NCBI GenBank assembly: GCA_015698045.1 | Contig: BLAL01000208.1 | Span: 124,001 to 188,000 of the forward strand | Direction of reading: 5' to 3' | From: Rhizophagus clarus | Taxonomy: Eukaryota > Glomeromycota > Glomeromycetes > Glomerales > Glomeraceae | Length of the DNA stretch: 64,000 nt | Part shown: positions 55,241 through 64,000 of the stretch, in pieces | Position numbering within the stretch: position 1 is the stretch's first letter | Layout of the letters: every line of letters begins with the position of its first letter | Notes under the pieces: model-generated | Seen by the model: the letters and a program-made list of their open reading frames with translations, nothing else | The model's database searches: none | Told to the model about the DNA's origin: nothing | Translations under genes and position numbers: made by a program

Positions 55241-57439
55241 TCAATTAATAATATTAGCTATGATGAAGTCATTTATCTCGTTATTATTAGTACTATTACC
55301 ATTAGCTATTCCAATTTTCCCCAAAACTCCATTGTAATTAACATATCCATTTCCATTCATGTTACGAATCCCATTTGTATTGTGATTCTCAGATCTTAAA
55401 CCATTTTGAAAATTTTTATTCTCTTCCAAATATTTTAATACACCCTCACCTGCTCTTTCAACTTCTTTAACCAATTCATCTAAATAATGTTCATTAATTG
55501 AAGGTGCATTTATCACAACCCTAAAAAATGAAGGTAATTCTTTTCCATTCAATACTAAAGGAGAATAATCAAATAAAAATCTACCGCGTTCACGTAATCT
55601 TTTGTGAATTTCTTTGGTTACTAAGGCCATTTGTTCTTTCCATATCTGATATTTCTTTTCATTTTCATTTTCTTCTCTATCTAAAATTTTCATTCCCTCT
55701 GGAATATACCAAAAACATACTTGTAAATTTGGCGGATCTTCTAATACCATTTTAAACTTACTATTATTTTTCACCAAGTTAGTCAAATATTCGGCCATTT
55801 TAAATGCATGTTCTATCCTTTTTTTATATCCTAATATACCATATATTTTCCACCCTATAAATAATTTTATTGCATCAGGCCTCCTACCACATCCAACTGT
55901 ACCATCTCCTAGATCATACTTAGAATCTTCATGAAATAAATATTGTGCTCCCAGTGAATTCGTTTGTTTAAATATTCGTCGATCCGACGCCAATATGAAT
56001 GAACATTGTAGTGGTGTTCCAAGTAATTTATGTGGATTCAGAACAAATGTATCAGCCTGTTGAATAAATTGAGAAATTTACTCAGTTAATGAATTTAAAG
56101 TAAACTTTTTCTTTAAAAAAAAAGAAAAGGAGACTCTCGATAACGAACCAAAGATGAACCTTCAATCAGGTGCTTGCGTTTATCGGAAAATACAAGACTC
56201 CCGCCCCATGATCCATCAACATGAAACCAGAGATTGTAACGTTTCGCAATTTTCCCAATTTCTTTCAATGGATCGAATGCTCCCTAATATGAAAAAAGTA
56301 TGCGAAATTAATGACGTGAAAATATAAAAAATAAATCGTATAATAATAAAAAATTTCATACCAAAACTGTCGTTCCAGCAGTAGCATTAATAAAAAATGG
56401 GGTTTCTTTTCTTTCCAATGATTGTATAATTAATCGTTCTACGTACAAAAAAAAAAAAAATTGTTAGCTCATAATTCCAAAGGAAACTGAATCTTTAACC
56501 CGTGACCATATATGCTTACCCAATTCGTCTGGACGCATTCTTCCTTGATCATCACAAGGGACTTTAATTATGTTATCCAATCCCAATCCTAGTGCCATAC
56601 CAGTTTTCTCAACAGAATAATGTCCAGCGCTAGAAGTAAATACTGTAAGCTTTTTGCCAAGATTGCAATACCCTTTAGTTTTAATTTCTGGAAACAAATA
56701 ATTTCTTGCTGTTAACATTGCGAGTTGATTCGAAAATGCACCTCCTGGGCATGTTATTCCTCCTGATCTCTATAAAAGTGTTTTTTTTTTAATTCTAATT
56801 AGAAGAATTTAAAAAGTTTAAAACGACTTGAAATTGATATATTTACCTCGCCCATTCCTAATAATTTTGCTAATTTCTCTGAAACACAATCTTCCATTAA
56901 TGTCAAAACTGGAGATACATGATAAACATGAGAATTCGCATTTAGTAATGCTATCAACATTTCGGTTACAACTCCAACAGGGTTTGTTCCTGCATATAAT
57001 TTATCCATAAATCCTGGATTCCATGAATTAACACTATAACGTAATATATTCTGTAACATTGGCATCAATCCTATTTTTTTTTTTTTCATGAAAAAGTTCG
57101 AACATAAGAAAAAAAAATATTAAATAAAGCGAAACGAAAGTACAATTATTACGACAAGAACCTTACCAGGAATACCAATTCCAGCATATGGTAGATCTAG
57201 ATCAATTAATTTTTTTAATTCTTCCGGTGGTTTGTGCTCTACCACTATCGCACCTGGCTTTCGACCTTCATTTACATCTAAATAAAAATAAATTTGATTA
57301 ATTACGATTAATAATGAAATTAAATAAAATGTTTATGCTCACATCCAACCATCAAATCTTTCATTTGCGAAACTAATAGATCAAGTTCTGCGGCATCATC
57401 GCATAGGTCATCAAGTATTTCTTGCGAATACAATTTCAT
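55241..57439 (-). CDS. Group II PLP decarboxylase, glutamate/cysteine-sulfinate decarboxylase type, 569 aa
   Basis: Seven exons keep phase: 57343-57439, 57167-57277, 56847-57070, 56520-56769, 56362-56438, 56149-56283, 55241-56056. Landmarks: GIGIPGLMPM, then LYAGTNPVGVVTEMLIALLN (substrate loop region); SGGITCPGGAFSNQLAM (146-162); KLTVFTSSAGHYSVEKTGMA (cofactor ring stacking); NATAGTTVLGAFDPL (245-259); HVDGSWGG (274-281), Asp276 pairing with the pyridine nitrogen; NPHKLL with Lys308 as the Schiff-base lysine; and CFWYIPEG. It resembles animal GAD65/67 and CSAD more than plant or bacterial GAD. The substrate (glutamate to GABA, cysteine sulfinate to hypotaurine, or aspartate to beta-alanine) cannot be settled here. 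Most relatives read HVDAAWGG, so the Ala-Ala to Gly-Ser change is unusual. The C-terminal ~55 residues are Asn/Gly-rich and unstructured. Diverges from the PPAT gene. Confidence 0.92.
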
Positions 57440-58549
57440 TTTATTCTTGGAAAAAAAAATTACTATTATGAAAATAAAATTTATGAAAATATATACGGTT
57501 ATAAATACAAAAAATTAAATGATCTGAATAAAATGATCTGAATAAAATGAAAATGATCTGAATAAAAAAAGAGATCCCCCGCATGGGGTACACGTATTTA
57601 TAAGCAAAATTTTTTTATTAAGTGATCTGCAATTATGTATCTCAATGGAAAACTGTGTCATAATATGTCGGTTAATTCCAACCGGATTCATTTCAGTAAT
57701 TAGCCTAATTAGCCGAAAGTTATACCTAAAAAAAACTATTGTTAATTAATTTCATTAAATAAATCCTACGAGATGACCACGATATCCGCGGATCGATCCA
57801 TGGACTCTCGTCACAATCCGATTATTTACGCTTGTTACCTATTACGGAATAAAAGTTCCTTTTGGAGTGACTAATTTAGTGTGTCGTTGACTTGTAATAA
57901 GAAGAGATGATTTGATTGATTTTTGCACTGCCTCCTCCGTTTCTGTGACATTGAGTATAAAGTTAAAATTTTTTTAATTTAATTTAGATTTTTAATCTTG
58001 CATCACGCAGACGAATTTGGTATTTTACCACCACTTGGTAATATGGTATAATTATTTTGGTACTCTTCAGATGACCGTACATTTTGCATAAATCACATGG
58101 ATATATATGATAATCATTTTTATTTCTTCTGATAATCAAAAAATTATTTTTTTAAATTGCTCTAGTTGAAAAATTCACGTGAAATGCTTTCTTTTTTTAC
58201 TTTTCTAGCCTTTTTAACGAAATTTTTATTCCACTATTTACGTACAAGTATTCTAACTGTTGCGTTCTATGTTTCACATTGATATTAACCATGAAAAGTT
58301 CAACTTGTTTGGGAAAAAAAAAATTACATGCAAAAAAGGGGGATTTACTTATTAATATAAGTATTAAGATTTTTTTTTATCCCGTTTTGGTTTAGGGAAA
58401 TCGTGATGTAGTAAATGCTGACATTTTGTACTACAATATACATATATTATGTTACTGGTTTATGGCATCGCGCCTCGATTTTTTTTTTTTCCGATTTAAT
58501 ATGGTCAGCGAATTATGAGATTCGCTGTAAAAAAAAATAATTGGAAATA
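57440..58549. promoter_or_regulatory. Divergent intergenic promoter region, decarboxylase and PPAT
   Basis: 1.1 kb separates the two ATGs, and no exon is seen. Near the decarboxylase start GATCTGAATAAAAT occurs three times (57519-57567). A short stem, CCCCGCATGGGG, is at 57577-57588. An AT-rich part with long T runs lies just before the PPAT start. Fungal de novo purine genes are often controlled by Bas1-type factors binding TGACTC; I did not see a clear site. Confidence 0.5.
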
Positions 58550-60975
58550 ATGTGCGGAATTTTAGCGTTGTTATTAGCTGATTCAAATGCTTCGGCGAAT
58601 TTAGAATTATTTGAAGGTCTTCAACTTTTACAGCACAGGGGACAGGTAATGAATTTTATTTACGTTTCAATTATTAATTTGATTTCTCATAATTCATTAT
58701 TTTATGTTTCATTAAAAAGGATGCTGCTGGAATCATTACGTGTGGACATAAGGGAAGATTTTACCAATGTAAAGGAAATGGAATGGTAAGAGATGTTTTT
58801 GATCAAAAACATCTACAAAATTTAGTTGGAAGTCTTGGAATTGGTCATGGTACGCGTATTCGCTTTAATTGGGTTGCGTTATAATATTAGAATAAAAAAA
58901 ATGATATATGATAAATATTATCTTGAATAATGAAGAAAAATTGAAATTATGATAGTGATCTAATTTTATTTACTTTAATTAATTATTAAGTACGATATCC
59001 TACGGCTGGGACGTCTTCACATTCTGAAGCACAACCGTTTTATGTTAACAGTCCATACGGAATAGTATTTGGTCATGTATGTAATATTGTATTAGAGAAG
59101 CAGTATTTTTTTTTAAAAAAAAATTATTATTTTATAACGCAACTAATTTACCTTATTAACCTCATTAGAATGGAAATTTGATTAATGCACTTGAATTAAA
59201 AGATTTTTTGGATTTCAACACTCATCGTCATATTAATACTGATTCTGATTCAGAATTATTATTAAATATATTTGCTAATAATTTACAAAAAACAAATAAA
59301 GTCAGGTATGTTAAACAAAAGACGTAACTAATTTTAAATTTGATTCTTTAACTTGAATTAATTTATTGATTTTGAAATTTTAATGTTTAATATTTAGGAT
59401 TGATGAAGAAGATATTTTTACAGCTATAAAAGGAATGTATGAACAGTGTATAGGAGCATATGCATGTGTAGCTATGATTGCAGGTTGGTTGACGAATTTA
59501 ACTTTCGTTATTTTTCTTCGAATTTTAAAAAGTGCAAAATTAATTAATTAATTTATAAATTATAGGATTTGGCATAATTGGATTTAGAGATTCAAATGGA
59601 ATTAGGCCAATTTGTTACGGAAAAAGAGAGAGTACAAAAGGAACTGATTATATGATTGCGTCAGAAAGTGTAGTATTAGATGCATTAGGTTTTACCGAAG
59701 TTAAAGATATAAATCCAGGCAATTATATTTTAGTTTTCTAAAGTCAATTTTATCGGTTATATTTACAATCCCGTTTCATTCGTTCATTATTTAGGTGAAG
59801 CAGTAATTATAACGAAAACAAGAATAACAAGCCGTCAACTAGTTGAATCAAAAAATATTGCGCCATGTATATTCGAATATGTTTACTTTGCAAGACCTGA
59901 TTCAGTAATTAATGGTATATCAGTTTATAGATCAAGATTAGAAATGGGTGAATATTTGGCTGATCAAGTTGTAAAAAAATGTGGTGATAATATGGATATT
60001 GATGTTGTAATTCCGGTAAGATTCGGTTTTTTTTTTAAAAAACTTTTTGGGAAGCTCGTGTGAACTAAAAATTTAAAAATTTAGGTTCCTGAAACCAGTC
60101 GCGTAGCAGCACTACAAGCTGCTTATAAATTAAAACTTCCTTATAGAGAAGGATTTATTAAGAATCGTTATATTGGTCGTACATTTATAATGCCAGGACA
60201 GCAAATGAGGCGAATAAATGTCCGACGAAAATTAAATGCCATGGCATTAGAATTTTCCGGCAAGAACGTTTTAATAGTTGATGGTATTGTGTTTATTTAA
60301 AAAGTTATTGAATATCTTCATTTGAAGAAAATATTAAATTTTTATAATTTTTATTCTTTATGCATTAGATTCCATTGTTAGGGGAACGACTTCAAAAGAA
60401 ATTGTTCAAATGGCACGAGACGCTGGTGCTAAGAAAGTTTATTTCGCGTCATGCGCTCCTCCTATCAGGTATTGACGATACACATGTAATATCTTTTCTT
60501 GCGTATAAACTATATTGTATTGAATTAAATGAAATTTTTTGTATAGATATCCTAATGTTTACGGTATTGATATGCCATCACGTCAAGAGCTTGTAGCATA
60601 CAATCGTGATGATGATTTGATTGCTAAAGAAATCGGTGCCGATGTTATAATATATCAGGTAAATCATCATTATAAATAGGATTTTCTTAATTTTAATTTT
60701 TTTCTCACACCACTTTTTTCTACATCGCCTTTTTCTATATTAAAATAAAGGATTTAGATGATTTATTAGAATCATGTAGAAAATTCAATTCAAATATTAA
60801 AACCTTTGATTGTTCAGTATTTAATGGAGAATATGTTACAGGATGTGTTACGTCAAAATATTTGGATGATCTAGAGAATGTTAGAAATGATTCGGCAAAA
60901 AATCGTATGAATAATCTACATTCTCCTGATACTATTGGCTTGCACAATAATTACAGTTGGAATGGTAAATCCTAA
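58550..60975 (+). CDS. ADE4: Amidophosphoribosyltransferase (glutamine PRPP amidotransferase), 514 aa
   Basis: Catalyses the first committed step of de novo purine synthesis: PRPP plus glutamine to 5-phosphoribosylamine. Eleven exons keep phase: 58550-58645, 58720-58849, 58991-59076, 59169-59305, 59398-59483, 59566-59718, 59795-60015, 60085-60283, 60369-60468, 60547-60658, 60751-60975. The N-terminal Ntn-hydrolase domain starts MCGILALL with Cys2 as nucleophile, followed by [20 protein letters not shown] and [25 protein letters not shown] and [12 protein letters not shown] follow. The phosphoribosyltransferase domain has [23 protein letters not shown] and the PRPP loop [18 protein letters not shown] (about 364-381). 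[20 protein letters not shown] is typical too. Length equals yeast Ade4 (510 aa). Intron 6 (59719-59794) starts GC rather than GT. Symbol by homology to yeast. Confidence 0.94.
59719..59794 (+). other. GC-AG intron in the PPAT gene
   Basis: The only join that keeps INPGEAVII in frame ends the exon at AATCCAG and opens the intron with GCAATTATAT, closing in CATTATTTAG. No GT within reach restores the frame, and reading through gives a stop after NYILVF. GC-AG introns are a known minor class spliced by the major spliceosome. Confidence 0.75.
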
Positions 60976-61046
60976 GAATACGCGATTTCTTTTTAGAGTG
61001 CATTAAGTTAAGGGATGAGTTATTAAACTTTATTTGAATTGTAAAT

Positions 61047-61227
61047 AATAGAATTTTTTTTATTATGGGTAAGATGTGTTGAAAAAATGGGATTTTTTCG
61101 AGGTCAAAATAATAGATTTTTTTATTATGGGTAAATGTGTTGAAAAAAAAGACCGTTTCAAGGTTAAAATCATAGATTTTTTTTTATCATGGGCGAGATG
61201 TGTAAAATGACTGTTTTCGAGGTTATA
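61047..61227 (+). repeat. ~62-bp tandem repeat, three units, after the PPAT gene
   Basis: Each unit holds AATAGATTTTTTTATTATGG, GTAAGATGTGTTGAAAAAA and TTTCGAGGTCAAAAT. The units start at about 61047, 61108 and 61169; the third is the most diverged. The array lies 70 bp beyond the PPAT stop codon, so it may fall in the 3' untranslated region. A (TATG)n run follows at about 61236-61258. Confidence 0.8.
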
Positions 61228-61258
61228 TATATTATGTGTATGTATGTATGTATGTATA

Positions 61259-64000
61259 ACGAATATTTTATTTTTAATAAAAATTTTTTTTTTTTATTAT
61301 TTTATTAGAATTGTTGCTTGAATTTTCTGAACACTTTCTTTTATTAATTATGAATAGTCGTAAATATTGATTGACATTAGACTTAATTTCAATAATAAAA
61401 GAAAAAAAATTTTTTTAATTATTTGTGTAGAATCATTAACACATTGAAGAATATAATCGATTTTTATAAATTGTATAGGTGATTGTTGCTTTATGACTTG
61501 TTGAAGACAAATTATTTTAAACAGGGTGTTTAGTATCACTACGTAAATTAATAAAATTACTAATAAATAATTTATAACAGCAAAAAACAGATTGTTAGAA
61601 TAATATGAATCAACGGCTTCCGTATCGAATTATTAAAAGAAGGGGAAATTGTAAAGATATAATTATTCGTTGATGATGAAATGTCCAATTTCTCTATTCA
61701 CGATTTCAATTCTTGTTTAAACCACGTGTCTACTATTCTAATTGATATGATCCGAATTTGAAATCTTTCTTATAAATCATTTAAAGCGTATTAATACACT
61801 TTGATGTGTATTAAATAGAAAAATTTGAACTTCGTATAATGAATAAATAAAAATCACAAATTTATCATGATGAACTGAAAGAATTGCTATATCGAGGTTT
61901 CAACTTTATTTCAATTAAGCCCAATGATATTTTTAAAATTTTAATGTTGATTCAAACAAACATATTAGATTTTAATCTGACACAATCATAAAAAAAATTC
62001 TTATTCGTTTATTATTTGCGTATCTATAATTCTATATATTATTATACACTAAATTGTAATTAATATAATTCCGCACTTGTCATTCATTTCGCCAGGCGTT
62101 CTAGGTATTGGCAAACGTTGGTCGATGTAAATGATGTGAGTGACCTGAATAAGAAGATTTGGCGATTCTATATGCGTAAATTTTGTTTTAAGGATAAATT
62201 CACATTGCTTGATTTTATATAAATTTTTTGAACAACTTTCTCCGGTGTATCCACATCTGTATCTTCGAACGAGCCTGATGATCAGAATTGAAGGAAGTTC
62301 CTCATTCCACAAGACCATAACTTATTCTCTCTCGTGCCTTCGATATTAATTCTTGGCAGATCTTTACATATGTCTAAAGAGATCATATTGAACTAAAAAG
62401 TAAGATTCAATCAGAGAAAAACTTGGTTTTCCAGATTTTCGAGGTCGCGATACGAAATAATAACCACAACTTATATGTTCACATCAGCGCATGAATATAT
62501 GTGATGTAGGGCATCAACCACCTTCAGCATAAGCAAATAAGAAATGTATGAATTAATAATTCCCATTGATCTTGAAAAGAACACGTTTTATTGAAAAGTT
62601 TGATCTTTCGAAAGTATGTTCAATATCTGCTTAGAATCATAAGCAGTATCCTTCCTTTTCTACGTATATTACATAAATTATCTGTCAACCACCCAAATTT
62701 ACACATTTGCATGAGAAAATTTGATGCATCTGTTAAACAATATTTTTGCTGAAAGTGGATATTAAACGAAAGTAAGGTTCGGGATAACTTTTTCCGAGAT
62801 ACGGAGAGTGACTTGTTCCTTAAGTTTTCATGATAGCGAGAGTTTTGCTCTTCCGACCATTGATGCGATCGGTTCTTTGTTTTTTTTTTTTTTTTGTTGT
62901 AATGATCATTATATTCTTTCAAATATCACTATATCACTAATATGAACTAAATTTTTTATTAATTTAATAGGATAAAATTATAGCTCCAACTATTGGAGAA
63001 ATCATTAAATTTGTGTATGATAGTTGAAAATGTGTTCATGTTTGATCTTTTCATTTGATTAGAACTATAATGAACCAGGCTTCAGAAGTTCAATTTAATT
63101 TTAATTGATTATAATTGGACCTCCAGTTAGTATAATTGTGGCAACTCTTTTAGAATATCTATCTCTAAATAATTTCGTGATTGTGCCCATAAGATTTAAG
63201 AAGAAATCATGATCCATAACCAGGGAATGTCGTAATCAAATTTTAATGCGAATAAAGTCAGATTAATATTATTATACATTTTTCGTTTGTTGGTTGGTTA
63301 TGTTATTTCAAAATGCCTCATACACTCCTCCCAGATATTCCATTTCATTTTTGAACAGGATGAAATGTTCTGCATATATTTTCAGGGACAACAGACAATA
63401 TTGTGCCATATATATAAATAAAACAAAAGGGCATTTCAATAAAGTAATTAAAAGAAAATTTGAAATTCGCATTTGATCTCTCTTTAATTTTAACTTATTC
63501 GTATTAGAAATTATTATTATATATATATTTTCGTTACTACTTAAAAATTAATTCAAAAATTCTGATCCAGATCAGGTTGTGTGAGTTAGGTATAAAAAAA
63601 AAAAAAATTTAAAATCTTTTGTTTGGATCGAGATTTTATATGTGCCAGTCATTTAAATAAATCATAGCTTCTTTGATGATATTAAAAATAATAATAGAGT
63701 TATAATAAAAGATTATATAGTATTTATATCATAAATAAATAAATATCTTATGTATTCAAGAAGCATAAGCACATTGCCATATACAATAAATCTTTATGTG
63801 ATTGTCGTATCGAATCGTAAACACGGTTCATCGGCCTATGTATTCTCTTGTCTCTTGATGATAATAAATAGAAGTAATGGTTCTTATGGGAACTCATAGA
63901 TATACAGTAATTAACATCAATGTCAACGTAGTTGTTGGGTCCCAAGTGATTGGCATTTTAATATTATCTATTTATTAAGATTCCCTTCATATCTGCTAAT
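61259..64000. other. Intergenic, no gene recognised
   Basis: No exon supported on either strand. Positions 62050-62920 contain minus-strand frames with stops between (for example LVRRYRCGYTGESCSKNLYK at about 62220-62280), probably a gene relic. The end (63480-64000) is AT-rich with a poly-A run at 63594-63608. Confidence 0.45.
62320..62640. repeat. Diverged dispersed repeat, copy 2 (partner 54390-54760)
   Basis: Shares collinear words with 54390-54760 (CTTATTCTCTCTCGTGCCT, TTCAATCAGAGAAAA, GAGGTCGCGATA) in the same orientation. Probably an old duplicate. Confidence 0.4.

Noticed and set aside
61236..61258. (TATG)n run
   Set aside because: Short microsatellite without further interest.

Overview
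The window is nuclear DNA of a very AT-rich, intron-rich fungus, most likely an arbuscular mycorrhizal fungus close to Rhizophagus irregularis (Glomeromycotina). Seen in the sequence: base composition strongly skewed to A+T, many short AT-rich GT-AG introns, three HMG-box loci of the MATA-HMG type, and many terminal-inverted-repeat elements. From established knowledge: R. irregularis has a greatly expanded, partly tandem MATA-HMG family and a repeat-rich accessory genome. The species call is inference.

Accessory half (about 1-47 kb). There is little intact coding sequence. The stretch starts with a 1.85-kb TIR element with a 9-bp target duplication and a 30-bp pyrimidine tandem repeat inside (1690-3555), a 21-bp AT satellite, and a 2.2-kb TIR element made of about twelve intron/exon-like units (4191-6389). 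Two copies of a 3.8-kb segment follow (6561-10362 and 27054-30937), each ending in a minus-strand HMG-box gene. The second gene is intact; the first carries a 5-bp frameshifting deletion. A third HMG locus (44661-45141) is truncated by a transposon and partly inverted. A recurring uncharacterised ~190-aa gene family lies near these HMG loci (14561, 19741, and a broken copy at 46537). A ~1.9-kb inverted repeat (17345-19318 and 31563-33391) brackets the second family member and the intact HMG gene. Several transposons sit inside one another: three elements at 15251-16908, and a non-LTR-like element with a 15-bp duplication inside a TIR element at 40957-44653.

Core half (about 47.7-61 kb). Five multi-exon genes could be assembled exon by exon with reading phase kept throughout: a J-domain protein with an N-terminal SHOCT-like module (47731-49027, minus), a divergent 94-aa SHOCT-like protein with a hydrophobic C-terminus (50568-50945, plus), adenosine kinase (52275-53759, minus), a group II PLP decarboxylase of the animal glutamate/cysteine-sulfinate decarboxylase type (55241-57439, minus) and amidophosphoribosyltransferase (58550-60975, plus). 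The last two share a 1.1-kb divergent promoter. Adenosine kinase (salvage) and amidophosphoribosyltransferase (first step of de novo synthesis) both feed purine nucleotide pools; their closeness may be chance. A 63-bp minisatellite fills much of the promoter between the J-domain gene and the SHOCT-like gene.

The best candidate for something not well described is the recurring design in which TIR elements carry tandem series of small exon-like blocks with good splice signals (1.9-2.1, 4.6-6.2, 39.3-40.0 and 44.3-44.6 kb). At least one series keeps an open reading frame across three exons.
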